64,000 nucleotides of DNA from DATKHR01 sp035939575 (GCA_035939575.1 DASZFS010000049.1:23950-87949); one strand, 5' to 3'; shown: positions 17,232 through 25,050, numbered from the stretch's first letter. Made by a program: numbers and translations. Notes: generated by a model not told the origin, from the letters alone.

Positions 17232-18266
17232 TCAGGCCGCCGATTGACGCGCCGCCGCCAGCTGTCGCCACATCGCCTCCAGCAGCGCGGGCACGCCCAT
17301 GCCGGTGGCGCCTGAGATCCGGAAAAAGGGCAGCTCGAGCGTCTTTGCGCGCTTCTCGAGCGCCCGAATCGCCGGTTCGCCGTCCGGACCGACCGCATCG
17401 AGCTTGTTGGCGGCGACGAGTTGGGGCTTGGCTGCGAGGTCCGGGCGAAACAGCGCCAGCTCCTGGCGCACGGTGTCGAGGTCATCCACCGGGTTGCGTC
17501 CGCTCACGCCTGACACGTCCACCAGGTGCACGAGGACTTTGGTTCGCTCGAGGTGCCGCAGGAACTGGTGGCCGAGGCCCTGTCCGCGATGTGCCCCTTC
17601 GATGAGACCCGGAACGTCGGCGACGACGAAGCTTCGATCGTCGCTCAGGCCAACGACGCCCAGGTTCGGCGTGAGGGTCGTGAACGGATAGTCGGCGATC
17701 TTCGGCCGCGCGGCCGAAATGCGTGCAATGAGGGTGGACTTGCCGGCGTTCGGAAAGCCTACCAGCCCGACGTCCGCGAGCAGCTTGAGCTCGAGGCGGA
17801 GGTCTTTGATCTCACCTGGCTCCCCCGGCTGTACCTTTCGCGGGGCGCGATTCGTGGACGACGCGAAGTGCGCGTTGCCGAGGCCGCCGCGTCCGCCCTT
17901 GGCCACCAGGACGCGCTGGCCCGGTTCGGCGAGGTCGGCGAGCAGGCGCGCTGGCTGGTCCGGATCGCCGGTCTTCTCGTAGACGAGCGTGCCGATCGGC
18001 ACGGCGAGCTCGAGGTCGTCGCCTGTCTGGCCGGTGCGGTTGGAGCCTTCGCCGTGGCGGCCGCGGTCGGCGGAGAATTCGGGATGAAAGCGGAAGTTGA
18101 TCAGCGTGTTGATGTGCGGGCTGGCGACGACGAAGACCGAGCCGCCGTGGCCACCATCGCCGCCGCTCGGCCCGCCGCGCGGGACACGAATCTCGCGCCG
18201 GAACGCCAGGCAGCCGCGTCCGCCGTGGCCGGCTTCGACGTGGACGTCGACTTCGTCAACGAACAT
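17232..18266 (-). CDS. obgE: Obg/CgtA GTPase
   Basis: This 344-aa ribosome-assembly GTPase has the glycine-rich Obg fold (GGRGCLAFRRE, GGPSGGDGGHGGSV, KGGRGGLGNAHF). Its G domain shows P-loop GFPNAGKST, switch I region YPFTTL, G3 DVPGLIEGA, and G4 NKLD. It lies between the L27 gene and nadD, the usual order. A perfect 10-bp hairpin lies directly upstream of its ATG. Confidence 0.96.
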   Translation of the reverse strand: MFVDEVDVHVEAGHGGRGCLAFRREIRVPRGGPSGGDGGHGGSVFVVASPHINTLINFRFHPEFSADRGRHGEGSNRTGQTGDDLELAVPIGTLVYEKTGDPDQPARLLADLAEPGQRVLVAKGGRGGLGNAHFASSTNRAPRKVQPGEPGEIKDLRLELKLLADVGLVGFPNAGKSTLIARISAARPKIADYPFTTLTPNLGVVGLSDDRSFVVADVPGLIEGAHRGQGLGHQFLRHLERTKVLVHLVDVSGVSGRNPVDDLDTVRQELALFRPDLAAKPQLVAANKLDAVGPDGEPAIRALEKRAKTLELPFFRISGATGMGVPALLEAMWRQLAAARQSAA

Positions 18267-18268
18267 AA

Positions 18269-18292
18269 GAAATCTGGTCGTTACCAGATTTC
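18269..18292 (-). promoter_or_regulatory. Perfect 10-bp hairpin before the obgE start
   Basis: GAAATCTGGT (18269-18278) and ACCAGATTTC (18283-18292) are exact inverted repeats with a 4-nt loop. The stem occupies most of the 36-nt rpmA-obgE gap and ends 2 nt before the ATG, separating it from the only Shine-Dalgarno-like GAAGAG. There is no T tract, so it is not a typical intrinsic terminator; a translational or RNA-processing role is inferred. Confidence 0.6.
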
Positions 18293-18302
18293 GTGTGTCT
18301 CT

Positions 18303-18560
18303 TCACTCGACCGGCAAGATGCTGATGACGCGGCCCTTGGCGCCGTGATCCTCGAAGCGCACGCGTCCGTCGAGCTTGGCGAAGATCGTATCGTCCTTGC
18401 CGAGACCCGCGTTGAGGCCCGGGCGGAAGCGACGCCCGCGCTGGCGGACGATGATTGTGCCGCCGGTCACGACGTTGCCGTCGTGGGCCTTGACACCGAG
18501 GCGCTGCGAGTTGGAATCGCGTCCGTTGCGTGAACTGCCTTGTCCTTTTTTGTGAGCCAT
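18303..18560 (-). CDS. rpmA: Ribosomal protein L27
   Basis: This 85-aa protein shows the L27 N-terminus MAHKKGQGSSRNGRDSNSQRLG, without the cleaved extension of Firmicutes, and IIVRQRGRRFRPG. It reaches the peptidyl transferase centre of the 50S subunit. It follows rplU by 14 nt in the same operon. Confidence 0.97.
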   Translation of the reverse strand: MAHKKGQGSSRNGRDSNSQRLGVKAHDGNVVTGGTIIVRQRGRRFRPGLNAGLGKDDTIFAKLDGRVRFEDHGAKGRVISILPVE

Positions 18561-18574
18561 CCCAAATCCCGTCT

Positions 18575-18889
18575 CTATGCGAGGATGTCCATGATGCGCA
18601 CGCGCGTGTAGACGGCGCGGTGGCCTTTGGTCTTGCGCTGCCCCTTGCGGCGCTTCTTCTTGAAGACGCGAATCTTGGGCCCGCGGGCTTCGCCTTCGAC
18701 GATCCCGACGATTCTCGCGTCGGCGACGAACGGTGCGCCGGTCAGGACCTCGCCGCCGTCTTTTTCGACGAGCAGCACCTGTTCGAGGGTGACCTGTGCG
18801 CCGGGTTCCGCGACGGTGCCCGGCACGAGGGCGTAAGCGCCCTTGGTGACCTTCAATTGATGGCCGCTGGTCTGGATGATTGCGTACAT
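18575..18889 (-). CDS. rplU: Ribosomal protein L21
   Basis: This 104-aa 50S protein binds 23S rRNA. It starts MYAIIQTSGHQLKV, has KRRKGQRKTKGHRAVYTRVRI near the end, and lies in the conserved rplU-rpmA pair. The ATG at 18889 follows an AGGTG Shine-Dalgarno; an open frame continues 33 nt upstream but homology starts here. Confidence 0.96.
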   Translation of the reverse strand: MYAIIQTSGHQLKVTKGAYALVPGTVAEPGAQVTLEQVLLVEKDGGEVLTGAPFVADARIVGIVEGEARGPKIRVFKKKRRKGQRKTKGHRAVYTRVRIMDILA

Positions 18890-18913
18890 AGTCGGCACCT
18901 GTGGAAAAGGGGT

Positions 18914-18943
18914 AGTGTACAACCGAAGTGGCTCAATTGTAAA
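18914..18943 (-). promoter_or_regulatory. Promoter of the rplU-rpmA-obgE-nadD-rsfS operon
   Basis: On the minus strand, TTTACA (18938-18943) and TACACT (18914-18919) are 18 bp apart and end 24 nt before the rplU start codon. This is a good sigma-70 match at the expected position. Confidence 0.6.
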
Positions 18944-19024
18944 GGCTTACGCCTGGGGGGCAGTGCTTCAGTTTGCAAATCTGTAAGTCGTCTCGCCCGA
19001 ACGCCGCTATGCGATACTCTCAGT

Positions 19025-19333
19025 ATGCCCAAGCGGTCACGCACGACACCGTTACGACGGTCCGAACACCATCCTTCGAAGCAACCGTCCAGAGTCGTGA
19101 GCAAAGCTCACCAGCTTGAGCGCGACGAGAACGAAACCGCCTTCGATGTGCTCCAACAAATCATCGCACGGACGGAAGGAACAGGCGAGAAGAACCCCTT
19201 AGCGGTCGCCCTGGGGCGTCTCGGAGGGCTCAAGGGTGGTCATGCGCGAGCGGCGAAGCTGACGAAACGTGAGCGTAGTGAGAGTGCATCTAAGGCCGCT
19301 CAAGCCCGATGGAGTCGTCACAAGAAATCCTAG
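19025..19333 (+). CDS. Small basic KGG-type protein
   Basis: This 102-aa very basic protein ends with ALGRLGGLKGGHARAAKL followed by a repeat-like KAAQARW segment. This C-terminal module occurs in many short uncharacterised bacterial proteins; nucleic-acid binding is plausible from charge alone. The ATG at 19025 is used although the frame is open further upstream across the rplU region. Its end overlaps the convergent Doc gene by 4 nt. Confidence 0.6.
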   Translation: MPKRSRTTPLRRSEHHPSKQPSRVVSKAHQLERDENETAFDVLQQIIARTEGTGEKNPLAVALGRLGGLKGGHARAAKLTKRERSESASKAAQARWSRHKKS

Positions 19334-19749
19334 CACTCGCCGGCCGGCTTCGGCATAGCATGTTCGCAGACCCACGAAAAGAAACGATCCTGATCCACAC
19401 CACCGGCTTCATCTCCAAGATCCACAAACATTTTCTCGATTTCATCATCTGTCTGGTGAAACTCGTAGGCATTGAGATCGAGAAACGCAAGCATTGCGAT
19501 AGCGGCGGTGCGCTTATTGCCATCTAAGAACGGTTGGCCTTCAGCTATTCCGAAGGCGTAGGAAGCAGCCTTATGAGGAATCGTCGGATAGAGATCATCG
19601 CCGCCGAATGTGGCGCGAGGTTGCCCAACGGCCGATGCTAGCCCCTCGTACGAACGAAAGCCCTCACTGCCTCCACCGACAGCGAGGGCCATCTTGTGAT
19701 ACTCAACGACTTGATCCAACGTTAAGTAGATCGCTCCAAACGCGATGAT
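19330..19749 (-). CDS. Doc/Fic-family toxin (death-on-curing)
   Basis: This protein of about 139 aa matches Doc-type toxins (YLTLDQVVEYH, LASAVGQPRATFGG, DLYPTIPHKAASYAFGI), which in characterised cases modify EF-Tu. The Fic core reads GQPFLDGNKRTAAIA, so the catalytic His of HxFx(D/E)GNK is Gln. No ATG or GTG sits at the expected start just after the antitoxin stop: ATC codons at 19749/19746 or a TTG at 19719 are the options, and an ATG at 19842 would lie deep in the antitoxin. The start is therefore uncertain. Confidence 0.75.
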   Translation of the reverse strand: MIAFGAIYLTLDQVVEYHKMALAVGGGSEGFRSYEGLASAVGQPRATFGGDDLYPTIPHKAASYAFGIAEGQPFLDGNKRTAAIAMLAFLDLNAYEFHQTDDEIEKMFVDLGDEAGGVDQDRFFSWVCEHAMPKPAGEC

Positions 19750-19750
19750 G

Positions 19751-19999
19751 TCACCGCTTGGTGAGCCGCTCAGCAGCAAGATTCTCCAACAGTTTCCTGC
19801 GAGTCTGAACGACGCGTTCTCCAGCCGCACGGGCTTCGTCATCCTTCGCTACTCGATGCGGTGTAAGGATCAACTGCTCCCCATGCGGGGTGAGTTCGAC
19901 TTCCGTCCCAATCTCCCATCCCAGTTGCTTCATGACGGCTTGGTCGATGGTCAAACCCGCAGAGTTGCCGACGCGGGTTACACGTTTCACTAAGGCCAT
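19751..19999 (-). CDS. AbrB/MazE-type antitoxin
   Basis: This 82-aa swapped-hairpin DNA-binding protein (KRVTRVGNSAGLTIDQAVMKQLGW, then GTEVELTPHGEQLILTP) has a C-terminal helix that would neutralise the toxin. It has a strong Shine-Dalgarno GGAGG before ATG 19999 and lies immediately upstream of the Doc gene, the normal antitoxin-first order. Autoregulation through the dyad at 20022-20042 is likely. Confidence 0.85.
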   Translation of the reverse strand: MALVKRVTRVGNSAGLTIDQAVMKQLGWEIGTEVELTPHGEQLILTPHRVAKDDEARAAGERVVQTRRKLLENLAAERLTKR

Positions 20000-20021
20000 T
20001 GGCCACCTCCCACACCGCTCA

Positions 20022-20042
20022 GGTTATAACATCGTCATAACC
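20022..20042 (-). promoter_or_regulatory. Candidate operator of the toxin-antitoxin pair
   Basis: GGTTAT (20022-20027) and ATAACC (20037-20042) form a perfect inverted repeat with a 9-bp centre, 23 bp upstream of the antitoxin ATG. Its AT-rich centre could also hold the -10. Binding by the AbrB-like antitoxin is inferred. Confidence 0.45.
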
Positions 20043-20067
20043 CAAGCGAATATAGCTAGTTGCGGAA

Positions 20068-20172
20068 ATTAGCGCCTCGCTAGATAAATTAGCTATTAGC
20101 TAATGCGAGATTAGCCCTTGTGGTAGTCGCCAACTGATCGTATATTGATCATCCTAAAGGAGATTAGCCCTT
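20068..20172. repeat. Iterated ATTAGC repeats
   Basis: ATTAGC occurs five times in the same orientation (20068, 20088, 20095, 20110, 20163). Two copies sit in a longer 13-bp direct repeat GAGATTAGCCCTT (20107-20119 and 20160-20172), 53 bp apart. TTAGCTATTAGCTAA in the middle is also palindromic. The block is AT-rich and lies between the antitoxin and the next rightward gene. Confidence 0.6.
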
Positions 20173-20645
20173 TGCCCATTTTCCGCGTCGTGATCAATGG
20201 CCGTGAAGTTACGGCCGAAAGTCTCGATGATCTCGAAGCTCTGCTAGACCGTTTTCCAGGCACGCATTCGACGCCTGCAGAAACCCATTCACCGTCGCAT
20301 CGGGCCGGAAAGGCGCATCCAGACGGCCCTTGGCCTGCGTCTCGATTTAAAGATTTTATCGGCCGACTGACCGATTCTCAGCGACGAATGCTCCAAGAAC
20401 TAGTCAAGAGCCAACATGGAAAGACCGCACGCGACTTGGCGCAGATCCTTGGATTTCGGGACGCCAAGGTCTTCGGTCCTGTCATGGCCGCAATGTCCAA
20501 GCACGCCAAGAAAACAGGAGTTCGCATCCAAGACGTGTTGACGACGGAGCGCATAGATGTTGGCGATCACGAGAAGGCCACGTTGTTTAAGGCCGCAGAT
20601 TCGTTTGCTCGGGCAGCCGGAGAGGCTGGTTGGCCTCGGAGCTAA
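20172..20645 (+). CDS. Unknown protein with possible helix-turn-helix
   Basis: This 157-aa protein was not recognised. The N-terminus (FRVVINGREVTAESLDDLEALLDRF) is a small alpha/beta segment, and after a Pro/His linker, TDSQRRMLQELVKSQHGKTARDLAQILGF resembles a helix-turn-helix region. It starts at TTG 20172 because AAAGGAG lies 8 nt upstream; a TTG at 20145 lacks this. The start codon itself ends the second 13-bp repeat. A short ORF with its own Shine-Dalgarno follows immediately. Confidence 0.65.
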   Translation: MPIFRVVINGREVTAESLDDLEALLDRFPGTHSTPAETHSPSHRAGKAHPDGPWPASRFKDFIGRLTDSQRRMLQELVKSQHGKTARDLAQILGFRDAKVFGPVMAAMSKHAKKTGVRIQDVLTTERIDVGDHEKATLFKAADSFARAAGEAGWPRS

Positions 20646-20659
20646 AAGGAGGCAAATCT

Positions 20660-20746
20660 ATGCACATTCTGAGAGTAGCCCGTCCCTGTCTCCTGGCCCA
20701 CCGGGAGTCCGGGGAGATAGACGAAGGGCCGTCCCTCCTACCCTAA
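20660..20746 (+). CDS. 28-aa leader-like small ORF
   Basis: A perfect AAGGAGG (20646-20652), directly after the previous stop, precedes ATG 20660 by 7 nt. The 28-codon product (MHILRVARPCLL...PSLLP) has no similarity I recognise. Its last codons lie inside the first arm of a chain of competing hairpins, which is the arrangement of a leader peptide. Too short for certainty. Confidence 0.45.
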   Translation: MHILRVARPCLLAHRESGEIDEGPSLLP

Positions 20747-20790
20747 GCAAGTAAAGGGACGGCCCATAGGTGGGCCTCACTTTCGTGAGG
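20726..20790 (+). promoter_or_regulatory. Chain of mutually exclusive hairpins (attenuator-like)
   Basis: Arm A GGGCCGTCCCT (20726-20736) pairs perfectly with B AGGGACGGCCC (20755-20765). The end of B, GGCCCA (20761-20766), can instead pair with TGGGCC (20771-20776), whose last bases belong to the CCTCAC/GTGAGG hairpin (20775-20790). Three perfect stems thus compete in series. No T tract follows. Confidence 0.55.
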
Positions 20791-20798
20791 TTTCCTAG

Positions 20799-21551
20799 GA
20801 TTATTGTACCACTCTGAAGATCTCACTTGACAATGCCTGCGCGGACCTGCACGACGAGAAGATCCGCGACATCGACGCACAGCGCGTGCAGTGCGACGAG
20901 ATCTGGCAATTCGTCGGAGCAAAGGCGAAGAACGTCTCGGACGAAAAGAAGATCGCCGGATGGGGCGATTGCTGGACGTGGACCGCCATCGACGCCGACA
21001 CGAAGCTGATCATTTCGTATGAAATCGGCTCGCGGAATGCGTTCAACTGCTACGAGTTCATGAAGGATCTTGCCTCGCGCCTGACGGGCCGCGTCCAGCT
21101 TTCAACAGACGGCCTTCGTTGGTATCACGATGCCGTTGATCACGCCTTCGGCATCGACGTGGACTTCGCGCAGATCAACAAAATCTTCGGGAAGGTCGCT
21201 GCCGATCCGAGTGCCGCCGTTCGCTATAGTCCTGCGAAGATCACCGGCGTCACGAAGGAGGTGGTAAGAGGCAACCCGGATCCAAAGCACATCTCAACGA
21301 GCTACGTGGAGCGCCAGAACCTCACGATGCGGATGTCCATGCGGCGGTTTACGCGGCTGACCAATGGGTTCAGCAAAAAAATCGACAACCACATGGCCGC
21401 GACCGCGCTACACTTCGCGTACCACAACTTCTGCCGCGTGCATCAGACGCTACGCGTGACGCCCGCGATGGAAGCCCGATTGACCGACCACGTGTGGAGT
21501 ATTGAAGAATTGGTCGGCCTGCTGGATAGACGTAACGCGCTCGCGGCGTGA
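20799..21551 (+). pseudogene. IS1-family transposase, N-terminally truncated
   Basis: The frame is open from 20799, after a TAG, and from QCDEIWQFVGAK onward matches IS1-type DDE transposases. The acidic residues lie in CDEIW, STDG and YVERQNL, all intact. The N-terminal zinc-ribbon/HTH half is missing and no proper start is visible; the first GTG is at 20886. No terminal inverted repeats were identified. It is probably an immobile remnant marking past insertion or deletion in this island. Confidence 0.8.
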
Positions 21552-21563
21552 TGGAGGCGATGA

Positions 21564-21647
21564 ATGCACGTCTCGATCAACGTCTGGTGGCTCGTCGGGA
21601 TTGCGGCAATCGTCGTCATAGTGATTATGACGGTGTTCAAGAAATGA
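21564..21647 (+). CDS. 27-aa single-pass membrane mini-protein
   Basis: The product is MHVSINVWW followed by a Val/Ile-rich hydrophobic helix and FKK. GGAGG at 21553-21557 precedes the ATG by 6 nt. It begins 13 nt after the transposase remnant. Unknown function; could be a passenger of the element. Confidence 0.35.
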   Translation: MHVSINVWWLVGIAAIVVIVIMTVFKK

Positions 21648-21753
21648 GCACGCAAACTGACGCACTACGCCCCCCTGGGCGGGCGTGGGTCAGTATGACA
21701 GTCCGACCAGACATGGCATCGATGGCCTGCCCTTCGCGTACCATGACTTCTGC

Positions 21754-21855
21754 ATGTCTGGGGTAATGGGCCTTCACGGCTTGACGATGCCGGTGCTTAT
21801 CACCATTTTTCTTGTTGGCCTGATGCTGCTTGGTCCTCGGAGGAACGTTCGATGA
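21754..21855 (+). CDS. Possible 33-aa membrane ORF
   Basis: The ORF contains PVLITIFLVGLMLLGPRR, one hydrophobic helix followed by positive charge, reminiscent of a TatA N-terminus but without the rest. There is no clear Shine-Dalgarno. Apart from these two mini-ORFs, nothing is seen between the transposase remnant and the permease at 21889. Confidence 0.2.
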   Translation: MSGVMGLHGLTMPVLITIFLVGLMLLGPRRNVR

Positions 21856-21888
21856 CGGAGCACTCAAGCTTTTGCATGAGCCATTCCG

Positions 21889-24570
21889 CTACTCATATCT
21901 GAGTGCCTCTATCGGATCGATCCGCGTGGCGCGCCGCGCGGGGACGTAACAGGCGGCGAGCCCAACCATCACAAACGTACCTGCCACTGCCACAAACGTC
22001 ACGAGGTCGACGGGAGCGATCCCAAACAGAAAGGCTCTCATCAATCGACCTGCCGCGGCACCAAGCGCCAGCCCGACGGCAGACCCGATCACAGCAAGTG
22101 AGATGCCTTGTCGAAGAACCATCGCTACAACGGTCGCGGGCCGAGCACCCAGGGCGATTCGGATTCCGATCTCTCGCGTCCGACTCGTTACCATGTATGC
22201 GCTCACGCCATAGATTCCAATGGCCGCCAACAGCAACCCCACCAGTCCCAACGTGCTGGACACTGACGCGGCGATACGCTGCGGCACAAGCGCCACCGCA
22301 GTCAGATCGGCGAACGTCTGCGCTGTAATGATGGGCAAGGCTGGATTGAGCGACGTGACCAGTGAACGGATTTCGGCTGCAAAGCGCTCGCCATGCGCCG
22401 TGCGAACCGCAATCATCATTTGCGGGCTGTACTGTTGTTGCAGGGGGACATACACGAACGGGTGCGGCGCTTCACCCAGGCTGCGGTAATTCGCATCGTG
22501 CGCGACGCCGATGACGACCATCGAACGGCCGGGACTCGTGTTCGAGCCATTCTCCAGGATCAGCACTTTCCCGATAGGGTCCTGTCCTGGCCAGAATTGC
22601 CCGACGGTCGCTTCGCTCACGATGGCGACCGAGGTCGTGCCGCCGCGATCTGCATCGCTGAAGTCCCGCCCCGCCACCAGCGGAATCCGCAGCGTGGCAA
22701 AGTAGCGGGATTCCACCATGCTGCCGTTGACCTCCCAGAAACGTTGGCCGGCCGGGGGCAGGATGCCGGGAACCGTGAGCCTCAGACGCCAGGAGCCACC
22801 CATCGGCAGCGTCGTAGCAACGGTGGCCTCCTGGACCCCTGGTAATGCCCGCAGGCGATCGACCAATTGCTTCGCGAACGGCGGCCCCGTGGTATCCGAA
22901 TAGCCGGCAAGTGACAGATCAACGAGCGCCAGTTCAACCCCGTGTGGATCGAATCCTGGATCGATCGTGGCGGCCCGTTGCAGCGCCCGTAGGAATAACC
23001 CGGCGCCGAGGACCAGGATCACGCTGCAGCTCACTTGGCCAACCACGAAGGCGCGCCGAAGCCGCACGCGACCCAACGATCCATCTGCGGCATCTTTCAG
23101 TGTCGAGAGGACGTCGGTCCTGGATGCCTGCAGCGCGGGTACCAGGCCGGATAACAGCGCCGCGCTCAACGAGAGTCCCACCGTCAGCGCGATGACACGG
23201 CCGTCAAGTGCCAACCCGACGCCAATGGGAATAGGAATAATCGGCATCAACAAGACGAGGAGTGACGTCATTTCACGAGCGATCAGCAGGCCGCCGATGG
23301 CACCGAGGCCGAACAGGAGGATCGTCTCGGTGAGAAGCTGCCGCACCAATCGTGCCCGACCCGCCCCCATGGCCAACCGCACTGCAATCTCTCGTCGCCG
23401 CGCAGCCGCACGGGCCAGGAGGATACCCGCGACATTTGCGCACGCGACCAGGAGGACGAGCGACACAATGCCGAGCAAGAGAACGAGAAATCCCGTTACC
23501 GGCAACAGGTTGCCTGGAATCGGTGCGGAAGCCATGACACGCAACCGTTCGCCGCGGTTTTCGCTGGGATATTCACGGGCGAGGTCACCGGCGATCGTCT
23601 CGAGCTCCGCTGCAGCCTGGGACACGGAAACGCCCGGCTTCAGGCGCGCACCCAGGAAGAACGAGTTGATCGCGCGATTGTTGAGCAGTGAGAGGTTGCC
23701 CGCCTTCGGCACGACAACGCCGGCCATACTCGCGGATGTCCACAGGTCGACGCGAATGACATTCGTGCCCTGGAAGCCCGCCGGCGTCACACCGATGACC
23801 GTAAATGCCTGGCCGTTCAGTTGGACCTGCCGTCCGACGATGGCGGGATCGGCGTTGAACCGCCTTACCCAGAAGCCATAGCTCAACACCACGAGCGGAC
23901 TCGCGCCCGGTTGTTCGTTATCGCGCACATCGAGCAGTCGGCCGACGGCTGGCCGGACGCCGAGCACTGTGAAGTAATTGCTCGTGACCAGATTGCCGAA
24001 AATGCGCTCGGCCACGATGCCGCTATTCCCCAGGCTCATGGGCGTGCCCGCGGGCAGATAGGCATATATGCCCTCGAGCGTCGTCGCCCTGTCACGAATG
24101 TCGAGATAGTTGGGGTACGACAGGTTGTTGAAACTGCCGCGATCATCCCGACCGATATCGATCAAGCGATTGGGGCTGGCCACGCCGATTGGCGCAGCGA
24201 ACAGGAGTGCATTGGCCAATGTGAAAACCGTGGTGTTGGCGCCGATCCCAATCGCAAGCGACAGCACGGCAGTCATCGTGAACAACGGGCTCCGCCTCAG
24301 GAGTCGCGTAGCTTGCCGCAGGTCACGGACGGCATCGTCAATCCAAACGAACGATCTTGCATCGCGATGAAGTTCTTTCGCCTGGGCGATGCCGCCGAAC
24401 GCGCGGTGAGCGGCAGCGCGAGCGTCCGCAGGCGCCAGGCCGCGCCGCCGGAACTCATCTTCCAGCAAGTCGAGATGTGACCTCACCTCGCGGCCAAGTT
24501 CGGACTCAGCTTGTCCCGGCCACATGGCGTTCTTCAGCCTGAACAGCCATTGTCTCGACCGCGAGATCAT
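21889..24570 (-). CDS. Acidobacterial-type orphan ABC permease (FtsX/MacB-like) with N-terminal prefix domain
   Basis: This 893-aa permease has two tandem MacB-type halves. An N-terminal helical prefix (ESELGREVRSHLDLLEDEFRRRGL) is followed by TM1 (LAIGIGANTTVFTLANALLF), a periplasmic MacB-PCD domain, and FtsX helices (LARAAARRREIAVRLAMGAGRARL), repeated at the end (VTSRTREIGIRIALGARP). No ABC ATPase is adjacent. The ATG overlaps the PadR stop by 4 nt, so the regulator and permease are translated together. Substrate unknown. Confidence 0.9.
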   Translation of the reverse strand: MISRSRQWLFRLKNAMWPGQAESELGREVRSHLDLLEDEFRRRGLAPADARAAAHRAFGGIAQAKELHRDARSFVWIDDAVRDLRQATRLLRRSPLFTMTAVLSLAIGIGANTTVFTLANALLFAAPIGVASPNRLIDIGRDDRGSFNNLSYPNYLDIRDRATTLEGIYAYLPAGTPMSLGNSGIVAERIFGNLVTSNYFTVLGVRPAVGRLLDVRDNEQPGASPLVVLSYGFWVRRFNADPAIVGRQVQLNGQAFTVIGVTPAGFQGTNVIRVDLWTSASMAGVVVPKAGNLSLLNNRAINSFFLGARLKPGVSVSQAAAELETIAGDLAREYPSENRGERLRVMASAPIPGNLLPVTGFLVLLLGIVSLVLLVACANVAGILLARAAARRREIAVRLAMGAGRARLVRQLLTETILLFGLGAIGGLLIAREMTSLLVLLMPIIPIPIGVGLALDGRVIALTVGLSLSAALLSGLVPALQASRTDVLSTLKDAADGSLGRVRLRRAFVVGQVSCSVILVLGAGLFLRALQRAATIDPGFDPHGVELALVDLSLAGYSDTTGPPFAKQLVDRLRALPGVQEATVATTLPMGGSWRLRLTVPGILPPAGQRFWEVNGSMVESRYFATLRIPLVAGRDFSDADRGGTTSVAIVSEATVGQFWPGQDPIGKVLILENGSNTSPGRSMVVIGVAHDANYRSLGEAPHPFVYVPLQQQYSPQMMIAVRTAHGERFAAEIRSLVTSLNPALPIITAQTFADLTAVALVPQRIAASVSSTLGLVGLLLAAIGIYGVSAYMVTSRTREIGIRIALGARPATVVAMVLRQGISLAVIGSAVGLALGAAAGRLMRAFLFGIAPVDLVTFVAVAGTFVMVGLAACYVPARRATRIDPIEALRYE

Positions 24571-24917
24571 GACGACTCACCCACGAGAAGCTTGTCGACA
24601 AGGCCCACGAGTCGACGCCAACGATCGGTCTCCTCACGGAGCCCTCGGAGGCCGGGTTTCGTAATCGCGTAGTACTTGGCCTCGCGGTTGTTCTCAGTGC
24701 GCTGCCATGAGCCTTTAATCCAACCCTTCTGTTCCAGGCGCACGAGGGCTGGATACAAAGACCCCTGATTGAGCGTCAGCGACGGCGCGGCCACTTGCTC
24801 GAGACGGGCTGCCAGCGCATAAGCGTGCTGCGGTCCCATCGTGACAAGGGCTCGCAGGACGATCAGATCCAGGGTGCCTTGGAGAAGTTCGACGCGCCCG
24901 TTTCGTTCACTAGACAT
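24567..24917 (-). CDS. PadR-family transcriptional regulator
   Basis: This 116-aa winged-helix repressor shows ELLQGTLDLIVLRAL, HAYALAARLEQ, LNQGSLYPALVRLEQKGWI, and NNREAKYYAIT, the classic PadR N-terminal domain. The start at 24917 fits the family N-terminus; the frame is open 24 nt upstream. The ATGA overlap with the following permease gene indicates an autoregulated PadR-permease operon. Confidence 0.92.
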   Translation of the reverse strand: MSSERNGRVELLQGTLDLIVLRALVTMGPQHAYALAARLEQVAAPSLTLNQGSLYPALVRLEQKGWIKGSWQRTENNREAKYYAITKPGLRGLREETDRWRRLVGLVDKLLVGESS

Positions 24918-25050
24918 TCGGGTGAAGTCCGGGGCCGACAATGCCAGACATTCACCGAATCTGTCAAGGAGCCGCGGAAGGCAGAGGAGGCGGAGACGAC
25001 CCTGGAGGGTCGACCGCGTTCAGTCGATAGTTAGACGTGTGCGCTATCAA

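Noticed and set aside
20775..20790. Intrinsic terminator
   Set aside because: The hairpin is perfect but only TTTCC follows, without a U-rich tract; listed as part of the hairpin chain instead.
21754..21855. TatA gene
   Set aside because: Only a TM helix and GPRR-like end; the amphipathic helix and usual length are missing.
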